Assembly: GCA_024663395.1 (NCBI GenBank)
Contig: JANFAH010000001.1
Coordinates: 6,262,001-6,326,000, forward strand
Reading direction: 5' to 3'
DNA length: 64,000 nucleotides
Source: Pisolithus tinctorius
Taxonomy: Eukaryota; Basidiomycota; Agaricomycetes; Boletales; Pisolithaceae
A model generated the notes under the pieces. That model saw only the letters and a program-made list of their open reading frames with translations, was not told where the DNA came from and did no database searches. Shown here one piece after another: positions 1 to 10,469 of the stretch (position 1 is its first letter; each line of letters opens with the position of its first letter). The position numbers and the translations under genes were made by a program.

Positions 1-154
1 AAGCCCAGCGATTTCGTTCAATTTCTTCTAGGACAGCTTGACGGAAGCGGTTAATGCCAGCAAGGGTAAGCGTTGTTCTTCATTCGATGATAGCCACGAT
101 GGAGTACCACAACACTTGACCACTGTATGAAACACGCACTGGGCTCCACTCTAA

Positions 155-190
155 GAGTCCGTACGGTATGCTCGCGTAGTCTCGCTACAC
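155..190 (+). repeat. Left terminal inverted repeat of the Harbinger element
   Basis: Begins GAGTCCGTACGG directly after TAA (152-154) and matches the reverse complement of 13782-13817 over 36 bp with one C/T difference at the 17th base. Confidence 0.9.
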
Positions 191-313
191 TCTTTGACAA
201 TTCTACAGAGATATATTGGGTGATTAGTAAGAATGGTCGGAAATTGAAAGTTGACTGCCAGCTGCAATGCTCATATTGTGCTCATATCGCTGATCAATGC
301 TCGGCGTGCAGCC

Positions 314-1658
314 ATGGACGATGAAGAAGCACATCAATCGCGAGAGCTCATACGAGAGAAGGTCCTTGTCGTTGTCCAGATTCTTACCAAACTAATGGTC
401 GATCTCCTCTCTGGAGAGATCCCTAAGAATATATGGCCATACCACACATCTGCGCTTTCTGGAGAGGCTTGGTTGGTTGAACTGATCCTTGGTCACCCAG
501 ACCGTATACGTTGCGAGTTAGGTATGAGTGTACACACGTTCAAAGAAATTACTCTTGAACTCCGCAACCATGGCTACCAAGCCTCGAAGCACACCTCTCT
601 TGAAGAACAGCTCGCAATTTTTTTGTATATGTGTGTCACTGGCCTACCAATCAGACATGTTGGAGAACGTTTTCAGAGATCCAATGATACAATCTCGAGG
701 TACATTTTGATTCGCTTTTCCGCGCCCATTTCTAACAGCATCCGTACTTAGATACTTCTGCAAAATGGTTACAATCTTTGCTTCTGAACCCTTCTATTCG
801 AAGCACGTATCACTCCCATTCGCTTCTTCAACTACTACTGTCCACCCAAAAATCATGCGGAGTCATAGGTTCTGGCCATACTTCAAGGATGCGATCGGTG
901 CCATCAATGGCAGTCATATTCCCGCTTCCCTGCCACTTCATGACCGCGCCGCATACCGCAACCGAAAGGGCACCATGTCCCAGAATTGCATGTTCGCCTG
1001 TGACTTTGGCATGAATTTCACTTATGTATTGACTGGCTGGGAGGGTTCGGCTACAGATGCACGAATTTTCCAGGAAGCGTGCGCATCAAGCCTTGATATT
1101 CCCCAAGGAAAGTATCTCCTTGGCGACGCTGGTTTCCCATTGTCAGAAGGAGTCCTTGTACCTTACCGCCGCACACGCTATCACCTGGCAGAGTGGCGAC
1201 AAGCATCATTAAGGTATGCATTTACTGCGTGATTGATATCCATTTACTTCCCATTTTACAGGCCTGCAAACAAAGAAGAGCTTTTCAATTTGCGTCACTC
1301 GTCTGCATGGAATGTTGTCGAACGAATCTTTGGTGTCATCAAGCGTCGTTTCCGAATTCTTCTTCTCCCTCCAGAATATCCTATCGAGATCCAGGCGCTC
1401 ATTCCTGTCGCCCTATGCATTATCCACAATTTAATTATGTCGCACGAACGGGATCCAGATGCTGATGGAGAAATGCCGGAGGGGGATAGCGGAGGTGATG
1501 GGGGTACTGGGGAAGTTGGTGACATCGAGCAAGAAGAAAGCGCGCTATCAGGGGATGACGAGGGAGACAACGACCCTCAAGAATTATCAGCCAGGGTGTT
1601 GCGCGATTCTATTGCTGAGGCAATGTGGCACGACTACCAGGAGTATCTGCGGAAGTGA
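314..1658 (+). CDS. PIF/Harbinger (HARBI1-like) DDE transposase, probably catalytically dead
   Basis: Three exons (314-699, 752-1213, 1262-1658), joined through 52- and 48-bp GT-AG introns, give a 414-aa protein. The start is chosen at 314 because GCCATGG is a good initiation context and the conserved part follows it. The first third is the helical region preceding the nuclease (motif TISRYFCKM spans the first splice). The DDE_Tnp_4 nuclease follows, with GSATDARIF (Asp231) and NVVERIFGVIKRRF (Glu303). The first catalytic position, normally Asp in an IDGTH-like motif, reads AINGSH with Asn181. The codon change ATCGAT to ATCAAT is a CpG transition. The C-terminal tail is acidic. In this superfamily the protein works with the Myb-like partner to excise and reinsert the element. 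The fold is clear; loss of activity is inferred. Confidence 0.88.
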
Positions 1659-1793
1659 GGGCAAAGTTGATCGTAGAGATTGTTTTATGTACACTTTTCT
1701 CACTTTCTAAATGAATATCTCTGGATCATCCTTTGCATAACAAAACACCGGGTCAGATAAATTGCGAGCAGGGATACAAACATGATGGAGGTA

Positions 1794-2852
1794 CTACAAC
1801 ACAAGGTCATCTGGAATGAGTTTCTGGTTACGAAGACAAGTCTGAATCCAGTTTCTACGAAGGGTTTTATCATCCAACATGAGGTATAAATTGATCGCCC
1901 CCCCATCCATACGGAACGCTTCCATCAGGGCCATCTTAGCTAACAGGGGAAGGTCGTCATCTCGCCGTGCGAGCATCTCCACGGCGGCGTGCATACGCTC
2001 AGTACGCCTTTGCTGTGCAGCAACTGCAGACGACGAACTGATAACAGACCCAAGGTATGAAAGGGAACCCTGTACACCGACGAGTAAAGCGGGCATAGAC
2101 GTTTCTTTGCTCTTCTTCGACTTCTTTGAAGAGCGTTCTGCATTGTCCTTGATAGAGAGCGACTGGAGCGCAGCTTGCGCCAATGGAATTTCAGCAGAGG
2201 GTGAAGTAGGGTTGGCGTCCGCATGTGTATGCTTCCTACTTGATGGCATAGAGCTGGTAGTTGAGGGGGGATATGAGCTAAGTAACGTCGTAGGGGAAGC
2301 GAGAGTCGGCATGGGTGGATTAAATTGCGTTGAAAATAGCTGGGACTGCACGTTCATTCTGTTAGCAGGAGCTACCTTGTCGATGGACATTTGATCAATC
2401 GCATCATCTTCAATGATGCCAGCGGAGCTTCCAACCTGAGGAGTAACGAACTGTAAAGCAGCAGAGGACGTGGATGGGGTCATCACCGGATCGCTGGAGG
2501 TATGGCTAGACGGGTTTACGGAGAGGCCAGGACCACTGGCGCCGGATACGAATGCCGCAGAAGTCGTAGGATGGTAGGCGCGCATACCACGGGCTTGGTC
2601 ATTTGGAAACAGCGACTCCATCGCCATAAGCAGGGGCCAACCGACGTTTTTAAACTGGCGCATAGCATTCCCGGGTCAGCCCTGTCGATGGATGTTATCG
2701 ATGTCAAGCGATGGACCCAAGATGATGGACACGTACCGCTAACCACTCCTTGAAGTCGCTTTCCTCACTCTCAGAGATAATATTTGTCCCATTTTCATTA
2801 TCCCAATGCTTTCCAGAACGACCTCGCCATAAGTTGATATCCCTCAGCACGG
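1794..2852 (-). pseudogene. Myb/SANT-like Harbinger accessory gene, 3' part (severed by gypsy insertion)
   Basis: This is the C-terminal portion of a gene whose N-terminal part lies at 13307-13685. The stretch 2737-2852 encodes the end of the Myb/SANT-like domain (INLWRGRSGKHWDNENG). A GTACGT donor at 2736-2731 follows, then the large last exon ending at 1794, with a Ser/Thr/Pro-rich linker and a short C-terminal helical region. Between the donor and the last exon the frame I need contains a TGA (about 2672), which could be another CGA to TGA change or a mis-drawn splice site. Such proteins bind the transposon ends and bring the transposase to the nucleus. Here transcription would run into the inserted LTR element. 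Confidence 0.8.
2849..2852. repeat. Target-site duplication ACGG, left copy
   Basis: Precedes the TG of the 5' LTR and matches 13307-13310 directly after the CA of the 3' LTR. Counting it once restores the Myb-like reading frame. Confidence 0.85.
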
Positions 2853-3850
2853 TGTAGGGAGCCGTATACTCCCTGAGGCTGGAACAGGAACCTGTCACTA
2901 AATTCCGCAGGCCTCTACGACAAACCCGTTTCGGAATTTTTCCCGCTCGTGACCTCGTGTTTCCTCCCAACCCCTGTCGCCTTCGGAGTTTCTACCGACC
3001 TTCCGCATGTCACTCAGTCATCAAAACGCTGATCTGGAAATTCCGCATTCGTGCAGAGTCATCCGGAATTCAGTAGCTGTGCCTCCCCTCAGCCACGTCA
3101 CCAATCGTCCGTGCCACTTTCCTCTAAAAAACTCCGGATTCCCCTGTCGCCCTAAATTCCGCAAGCTGGACTTCGTGCCAGTACGCTACGCTCTGCCCTC
3201 CTGTGCCACTCGGCTCCACCTCCCACTTGTACGCATACTCTCGTTCTGTTGGAAGATACCCCTTACCGTTGTCCCGCTCTTGCTCTCGTCTACTACCCAA
3301 CGGTCTATTTCACGTGCTTCTGTATTTCGCTGACATCTGACGTCCCTTCCTTTATTTTCCGGTCTTTTAGTTTTCCCGCCCCACCTTACTCCGACTCGTA
3401 CCTACTTTCCCTGTACTATATAATTCCGTCATGATGTCGGAAAATAGGGGACCCACCTTTTGAGTCGCTATCCGTGTGTGTTCTGCGAGTTCGAGAGTTT
3501 CGAGAGTCTAAAGTGCGTACATAGAGTCTGCTGCGTCTTCAGTGTCCCCAGAGGTCTTCGTGTCTCTCGCGTCCTCCAGCCCTGCACACCTAATCCCGTG
3601 TCCCTTTCGCTTCGAATTCGCTCCTCTTGATGCGTAGCGACCCCCCCGGAATTTCATATACCCATCTTGCTGCTCCTCACGCGTCTACATCTGCCCGGAA
3701 TTAAATTCCGTGACTCTCGCTCGAATTTCCCCACCGCTTCTAAGCCCTTTCTCGACCTCTCCTTCCACACAGTACCCCTTGGGACGATCCTAGGGAATTC
3801 TCCCTTCACCCTTCCTCTAGTCGCACGCTTCCCAGAAGTCGTGTCCCACA
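2853..3850 (+). repeat. 5' LTR of the gypsy element
   Basis: Begins TGTAGGGAGCC and ends GTGTCCCACA, 998 bp, identical in length to the 3' LTR. It has 11 single-base differences from that LTR and no indel. A TATA-like ACTATATAATTCC (about 3415-3428) may be its promoter. Nine copies of AATTCCG/CGGAATT lie inside. Reading frames drawn across it have no recognisable product. Confidence 0.95.
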
Positions 3851-3856
3851 ACGTTT

Positions 3857-3874
3857 TGGAGCCCACCGCGAGGG
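3857..3874 (+). promoter_or_regulatory. Candidate primer binding site
   Basis: TGGAGCCCACCGCGAGG begins with TGG six bases after the 5' LTR, the normal place and form for a site pairing with a tRNA 3' CCA end. Which tRNA it matches cannot be told without the host tRNA set. Confidence 0.55.
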
Positions 3875-4370
3875 GTCTGTAGATCTGGAAAGGAGATCCT
3901 TACGACCCACTCGTCAAAGAACCGAACTCGAAGAGCTCTTAGAGCCCTTCCGCAGACTATCTATTTCCTCAGCAGAAATCTTAATTCCGGTAGCTGATCC
4001 TAGAGATATTTCAGAGCCACACCCGTCAGACTCAGATCTCGGTTTAGACGAGATCTTTCGGAGCCCAGAGTCCCCAGCGTTTTACCCAGCGTTTCCAGGA
4101 GGCTTCGACTTCGACGAGCCCTTCGATCCTCCCACTGAACGTCAAGAACTTTCGCCTCTCTCAGAACTAACTTCTTCGTCGTCCTCGCCACCCAGTGACT
4201 CAGAACTAGCCGCTGAACAGCTCCTACTTCCTTCCCATTCCCTAATCGCAAATTCCGCTACCTCCCTTTCTACTCAAATACCCGTACAGAATTCTCTTGC
4301 CTCGACTCTCTTGAATTCCGCTCCTATCCTTCCCCGAATTCCGATCCAGATCCCCGTACCACCTCGCATA

Positions 4371-6581
4371 ATGTCTGGAGCAAGAGACATGCCACTCAGG
4401 GGTTCCAACAAAGCCCCGAAGTTTTCCGGTCGTACCGAAGACATCACTCGCTACCTTGAAGACGTCGAACAACTCTGCGTCGAAGCTGGCCTTGACACCG
4501 GGAAAGATAAGATCCACTGGGTCATTCGTTACGCTGACCACAACGAGGCGGAGTTTTGGTCAACCTTAGACGCCGCAACCGACGGCTTCAATGACTGGGA
4601 TGCATTTTCCAAAGAACTCCTGAACTACTATCCAGGTGCCTCGGTGAAAGATCGTCGCTATACTAAAGCCGACCTTGAAACCTTACTCTACCATCAAGTT
4701 CAGAAACCGATGGGATCACTGGAAGATCTCAGGAAATACGTCCGTGAATTCCGACGCATCCTCGGCCTCATCCAGAAGAAGAAGAAACTCCCCGAGGACT
4801 ACATCAACGAGAAATTCCTTGAGGGGTTTCCCCCGAGATTTCGGAATTCCTTGCTCACGCGATTGCAACTCTCTGACTTAGATCATGACATTGACGAACC
4901 ATGGGAGTTCGATATAGTCTATAAACACGCCAACTACCTCCTCAGTGGGGCCAAACGGAACCTCCCTCAACCAGACTCGTCGGCACTGTTTCCCCAGAAT
5001 TCCGCTCCATCTTCCTCGCCGGCCGTTCCTACTATCCTGAAGCGAGAATATGCTCATGTCGCTCAGCAACCTGTTCCTACTCCGCCCCCCCAACAAGGTC
5101 AAGAAGGACAATTCCGTCGTTCCTTCGATCCACGGTGTTTCTTCTGCGGAGGAACAGATGGGCACAGAACTGCAGAATGTGCGCTGTGTCACGAATACGT
5201 ACAAGCTGGGAAATGCTCCCTGATTGGAGGGAGGGTTTTCATGCCAGATGGCTCTGATATTCCTAGGACAGCTGCAGGCCGTAACTTCAAGGAAAAGATC
5301 GATAACTTCCTCGCCATGCGCGACTCGATCATTGCCTCGGCAAACCTCGTCTCAGTTCAGCGACCCGGCCAGCAGTCAACCTCATCCCGCGGGCGTGAAA
5401 CTCCTCCCCATCTCGTCAGCACAATGTTCTTCAGCAACGAAGATGTTTCGGAATACCAAGTCGACCTACACCCCTCTTCCTATCTAGTCGACGAAAACCT
5501 AGAGGAGGATGCTGACGAAGAAGACCAAAGTGCCTTAGCAAGGGCTTATGCGCAGGTAGAAGAGTTGAAGAACGCTATCAAGAAAAAGAAGACAGCCCGC
5601 TTCGACGGCGTAGAAGTCCCAGTTCGTCGTCAAAGGCCGGCACTAGCAGTCCCAGCGTCGGCCAACGCGCCGGTGCCTCCTATCCCAGTCAGTAATTCCG
5701 CTCCAGCTAACCCCGCCTCGTCTTCGGAAGCCCCAATAGCCGGAAAAACTCCGGTTGCTCCTAATCTTACAGACCTCCGGAAACTTAAGCCAACTACAAA
5801 TTCCGCACCCCAATTCCGTTACCAAAGCAGTTTTGATGAAGCTGCGGCGACCAAGCGGATCGTAAACCAAGTCTTAGACGCAAAAATGGAAATCTCTACT
5901 AAAGATCTATTAGCTGTTAGCCCAGAGATTCGCAAGCAGATCAGAGAACTAGCTGCGATGAAGAAGATAACTATTGGGAGTTTAGAAACCGCATCAGACG
6001 TGACTCCCTCGGCTGCTTGGGCGTCCTATGAGCAGTACTGGGTTAGAGACACAGAAGGGAAGTGCGTGGGCCTCGCTACGGCTCCCTTATGTGCTGTCGA
6101 CGGGATCTTGATGGACAAACTCCATGTCGAATGTATTTTGGACAGCAGATGCCAGGTAGTGGCCTTGCGACGGGAGTTGTGGGAAGCCTTAGAGGCCCCT
6201 CTCCGTACTGACATGACCATGACTCTGGAGGCCGCTAACCAATCTAAAGAAAGCACCCTTGGGGTCATAGAGAATGCCACTTTGCGCATAGGAAACGTCG
6301 AGGCTCATCTACAAATCCAGGTCGTTGATCGCGCGCCTTTCGACTTACTTCTCGGTCGACCCTTCTTCTGCCTACTCTCCAGCGTCCTCCGCGATTTCCC
6401 TGACAGAGAACAGTCTCTAGAAATCCGCGACCCTAATTCCGGTAAACAAGTCTTAATTCCGACACGACCTCGCAACAGGCTGCAACCCCTTCCACGTTTC
6501 GTAAATTCCGAAGACGAAGAAGACTTCTTTGCGCGAAAACAAATGCGTCGCCACATGAATCCACCCGAGCAGGGTTTTTAG
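4371..6581 (+). CDS. gag: Gag-protease polyprotein of the gypsy element
   Basis: The first in-frame ATG is at 4371 (MSGARDMPLRGSNKAPKFSG), but the frame is already open from 3744, across the primer binding site, and that upstream part looks protein-like (acidic, Ser/Pro rich). Domains in order: a retrotransposon Gag capsid region (FLEGFPPRFRNSL), a zinc knuckle CFFCGGTDGHRTAEC with five instead of four residues before His, a Pro/Ala-rich linker, and a retropepsin-like domain (CILDSRCQVVALRRELW, then LLLGRPFF). The catalytic triad expected as DSG reads DSR; AGCGGA to AGCAGA would be a CpG transition, so protease activity is probably lost. The stop at 6579-6581 follows a slippery heptamer giving access to pol in the -1 frame. 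Confidence 0.9.
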   Translation: MSGARDMPLRGSNKAPKFSGRTEDITRYLEDVEQLCVEAGLDTGKDKIHWVIRYADHNEAEFWSTLDAATDGFNDWDAFSKELLNYYPGASVKDRRYTKADLETLLYHQVQKPMGSLEDLRKYVREFRRILGLIQKKKKLPEDYINEKFLEGFPPRFRNSLLTRLQLSDLDHDIDEPWEFDIVYKHANYLLSGAKRNLPQPDSSALFPQNSAPSSSPAVPTILKREYAHVAQQPVPTPPPQQGQEGQFRRSFDPRCFFCGGTDGHRTAECALCHEYVQAGKCSLIGGRVFMPDGSDIPRTAAGRNFKEKIDNFLAMRDSIIASANLVSVQRPGQQSTSSRGRETPPHLVSTMFFSNEDVSEYQVDLHPSSYLVDENLEEDADEEDQSALARAYAQVEELKNAIKKKKTARFDGVEVPVRRQRPALAVPASANAPVPPIPVSNSAPANPASSSEAPIAGKTPVAPNLTDLRKLKPTTNSAPQFRYQSSFDEAAATKRIVNQVLDAKMEISTKDLLAVSPEIRKQIRELAAMKKITIGSLETASDVTPSAAWASYEQYWVRDTEGKCVGLATAPLCAVDGILMDKLHVECILDSRCQVVALRRELWEALEAPLRTDMTMTLEAANQSKESTLGVIENATLRIGNVEAHLQIQVVDRAPFDLLLGRPFFCLLSSVLRDFPDREQSLEIRDPNSGKQVLIPTRPRNRLQPLPRFVNSEDEEDFFARKQMRRHMNPPEQGF
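6572..6578 (+). promoter_or_regulatory. Candidate -1 ribosomal frameshift site before pol
   Basis: G GGT TTT fits the X XXY YYZ rule in the gag frame and lies immediately before the gag TAG. A -1 slip reads GGG TTT TTA GTA and enters the pol frame, which has no stop here on either side of the gag end. No downstream pseudoknot was worked out. Confidence 0.5.
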
Positions 6582-9500
6582 TATCGGTCGAGGACTCGTA
6601 CGATCTACGAGGAGACCAGGACTGCGCTTTCTCCGTGTGTTCACTTTATGTTTCTGATCTGTCTTTATACCCTTTGAAGTCTTCCACGTTTTTACCCACA
6701 GACTCTGCCGTAAATTCCGCTGTGGTGTTTATCTACGACTTTCGAGGCAACATTACGCCTCCTGTCGATCCCTTTGACACCAGTTCCGTTTCTCCGACTG
6801 ATCCTTTCCTGTTCTCGACCGCTACTACCCTTTCTCCACTGACAATTTCTGCCTTACGCTCTACTTATCAGTTCGATCCCGTTTATCATGTCTTAAAGTA
6901 CAAACCTGTAGCGAGGAAGGTGAGGCCGGTACCGACATCGATGCCAGCAGAATTCCGGGTAGAGCGTCGGGAGGCCGAAGACCCACTCGCAGATCTGCCT
7001 GTCTTACCTACTCATCCCCCTCCGTTCGTGCCAGGTTCCAGGTTTACTCAGGAAAGAGCTGACGAGCTCGATTTGGACCCGGCAAGGTTCCTTTGGCCTA
7101 CAGAGTTAGACCTAGTACGGTGGTTAGTCAGGGAGCAAGAAGATGCCTTTGCTTGGGACGCTTCGGAAAGAGGGACCTTTTGAGAAGACATGTTCCCGCC
7201 CCTGAAGATACCTACGCTAGCACACAAGCCTTGGGTCGAGCGGAATATTCCCATTCCTCCGGCTATTTTCCGTGAAGTCGTTAATATCATCAAGGAAAAG
7301 ATTTCCGCGGGGGTTTATGAACCGTCTACTTCGTCTTACCGCTCAAAATGGTTCTGCGTAGTCAAGAAGGACGGAAAATCTCTGCGCCTCGTACATGACT
7401 TACAACCTCTAAACGCCGTTTCTATCCAGGACTCAGCCGTTCCCCCATTCGTTGATTCGATTGCTGAAGCCTTCGCTTGTCATTCGGTCTACGGAATTTT
7501 AGATCTTATGGTCGGATATGATCATCGCACCATACATGATGATTACCGCGACCTCACTACCTTCCAAACTCCTATAGGTACTCTTCGACTCACCAAACTT
7601 CCTATGGGCTACACGAATGCCGTCCAAATTTTCCACGGAGACGTCTGTTGGATTTTAAAAGACGAAATTCCGGAAGTCACCATCCCGTTTATCGACGACT
7701 GTCCCATTAAAGGTCCCAAATCTCGCTACCAAAATCCCGACGGGACCTACGAAACGATTCCACAGAATTCCGGGATTAGACACTTCATCTGGGAGCACCT
7801 GCAGAACGTCAACCGAGTCTTACACCGTCTGCGTCATGCAGGAGCCACCGTGTCAGCAAAGAAATGCGTCATTGCTGCGCCGTCTATCATAGTGGTCGGG
7901 CACAAGGTGTCGTTCGAGGGTAGAATTCCGGACGAATCTAAAGTCCAAAAGATTAAAGATTGGCCGTACTGCACAAACGTCACTGAAGTACGCGGATTTT
8001 TAGGTCTCTGTTCGTACTGCAGGATCTTCATCAAAGACTTCGCCAAACATGCCCGTCCCCTCGTCGAGCTGACCAAGAAGGATGTCCCCTTCGAATTCCG
8101 TGACGAGCATAGGGAAGCGATGGAGTACCTCCGCCGTGTGATCGTCTCGTCCCCTGTGTTACAAACTATCGACTATAATTCCGAAAACAAAGTCATTTTA
8201 GCTGTCGACACTTCTAACATCGCTGTCGGGTATCTCCTCATGCAGGAGGGGGAAGACGGCAAACGCTACCCTGCTAGGTTCGGCTCGATAACTCTCAATG
8301 AACGCGAACGTCGCTACAGCCAAGCTAAGCTAGAATTATTTGGGCTTTTCCGAGCCTTGCATGACGTCCGACTTCATATCTTCGGCGTGCGGAATTTAGT
8401 CGTTGAGGTGGATGCGCGGTACATCAAAGGGATGATTAACAATCCCGACCTACAGCCTAACGCGACCATAAATCGCTGGATCACCGGAATTCTCCTATTC
8501 GACTTCGAGCTCATACATGTTCCAGCACACAAGCACGCAGCGCCGGACGGACTTTCGAGGAGACCGAGAGCAGAAGAAGATGAGGAGGGAGACGAGGACT
8601 ATGAGGATTGGATCGATGAGTGTGGGGCTTTTGCAGTCGAGCTCTTGAATCGTAGGGAAGCGCGTTTCGAGTCCCATCCTTACCCCTTGGAAATTCCGAG
8701 CGTCGTGTCAGACTCATCCCTCCCCCTGTCACAGAGTCTAGGTATCTTTACTGCCGAAGAATCGATGCCGGAAAACCTCGAGACCGAAATTCCGAGGTCA
8801 GAAAAAGCGAAACAGAGAGAGGAGAGGATGAAAGTGGTGAAAGAGTTTTTGGAAACGAAGAAAACGCCCGAAGGGTTAGAGGAGGCGGAGTTGGAGAGCC
8901 TAGTGCGCCTTGCGACTCGGTATTTCATAAAAGGGGGAGAACTGTGGAGGAAGGATCCCCAGGGACGGCATCAGCTAGTGGTACCCTCACACAAACGCCT
9001 TGGAATTCTCCGCCAGGCCCACGACGATCTAGGGCACAAGGGTATCTTCTTGACCCGTATGCGTTTGCTGACTCGCTTTTGGTGGCCCATGCTAGAGCAG
9101 GACGTCCGTTGGTATGTTAAATCGTGCCACGAGTGCCAGATCCGTCGTTTGGATCGCATTCATATACCGCCAGTTGTCGCCATCCCCGAACCCCTGTTTT
9201 ACAAGGCTTATATGGACACGTTCTTAATGCCGAAGTCGAACGGGTTTCGCTACGTTACCCAAGCACGCTGTTCACTCACCAGTTACCCCGAATGGGCTAT
9301 GCTTCGTGCAGAGACAGGCAAGTCCATTGGAAAGTTCATCTTCGAACAGATTCTGTGCCGTTGGGGTGCCGTTGCGGAGATTGTCACAGATAATGGGGGA
9401 CCATACGTCCTCGCTCTCGACTGGCTCTCCAAGACCTTCGGAATTCGCCACATACGCATCTCCCCTTATAATTCGCAGGCTAATGGAGTCGTCGAACGGC

Positions 9501-10189
9501 GACATTTCGATGTCAGAGAGGCGATGGTAAAGAGTTGTGGTGGGGAAGCGTCGAAGTGGTCAGAAGTGGCTCCTGCAGTATTTTGGGCAGAGAGGGTTAC
9601 AGTTCACAAGGCAACCGGGTTCTCTCCATTCTATATGGCTCACGGTGTTGAACCCAGACTCCCTTTCGATCTGGTCGAAGCGACGTTTTTAGCCCCGTTC
9701 GAGGTGGAATTTTACTCGACTACAGACCTCATTGCTCACCGTGCTCGCCAACTCCAGAAACGCCCCGAGGACCTCGCTCGCATCCACGATATGGTCCTAA
9801 AATCCCGCTTTGCCTCAGCCAAGGATTTCGTCGATCGTTTTGCATGGTCCATCAAAGACTTTAACTTCGAACCAGGGTCGCTTGTCCTCGTTCGGAATTC
9901 CCGTATCGAACTAGAACTCGACCGGAAAACCAAACCGCGCTACCTAGGGCCTATGATCGTCATCAGACGCACTAAAGGTGGTTCGTACATACTTGCGGAA
10001 TTAGATGGCGCAGTCTCGAAATTCCGTTTCGCTGCCTTTCGCCTATACCCCTATTTCCCGCGGAATAACGCTCGTATCGAAGTCACCCAGCTGACTGGTG
10101 CTTCCCCACAAGACCTGGATCGTCTTGAAGATGAAGCGTTCCTGGACCCTACGCTCACTGGTGTCCCGTTGGACGAGTCAGATGAGTAG
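6578..10189 (+). CDS. pol: Pol polyprotein (reverse transcriptase, RNase H, integrase), interrupted by one TGA
   Basis: Read in the -1 frame after gag. The N-terminal linker ends in FAWDASERGTF, then TGA (7181-7183), then EDMFPPLKIP in the same frame. The same family normally reads an unbroken linker here, so CGA to TGA is likely. Reverse transcriptase: LPMGYTNAVQIFH and the catalytic FIDDCPIKG. RNase H: VILAVDTSNIAVGYLL with the YSQAKLELFGL helix. Integrase: an HHCC zinc domain ending SCHECQIRR, then DDE residues in YMDTFLMP, IVTDNGGPY and NGVVERRHFDVREA. After integrase come the GPMIVIRR and GSYILAELDGAVSKFRF strands. Apart from the TGA the reading frame is whole over about 1,200 codons and the RT and integrase active sites are present. 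Confidence 0.92.
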
Positions 10190-10469
10190 CCCGTCCTTCT
10201 CTCTACCTCTTTTCTTTTCTTTTCTTTCTCTCTTCTTTCTTTTATCGATACCCGTTTCATCTCATATATAAATTCCACACCGCTCACATGAAAGAGACAA
10301 AGTCGCTAAAAAAAATAAAAATAAAAAATAAAAAATAAAAAAAAATTCCGCACTACTTTTCCTTCAGAAGTCTTACGTTTCCTTACTGTAGTACTAATTC
10401 CAACGCACGAAAGACTCTTTCACATTCGGGACATACGAGTACAAAATTCCGCAGACACTAGTACGCTAT
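10190..10469. other. Pol / antisense gene spacer with pyrimidine and A-rich tracts
   Basis: Contains a C/T-only run rich in CTTTTCTTTT (about 10199-10243) and an A/T run of AAAATAAAAA units (10308-10347). This could hold converging polyadenylation signals of pol and the antisense gene. Two AATTCCG copies (10344, 10445) lie here. Confidence 0.5.

Noticed and set aside
1295..1570. Ser/Pro-rich minus-strand frame under the transposase exon 3
   Set aside because: Antisense shadow of the acidic C-terminal tail.
3007..3333. 108-codon frames inside both LTRs
   Set aside because: They are duplicated only because LTRs are duplicated, and have no recognisable domain.
6579..6581. Stop-codon readthrough of TAG as the route to pol
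   Set aside because: Readthrough would stay in the gag frame, whereas pol lies in the -1 frame.
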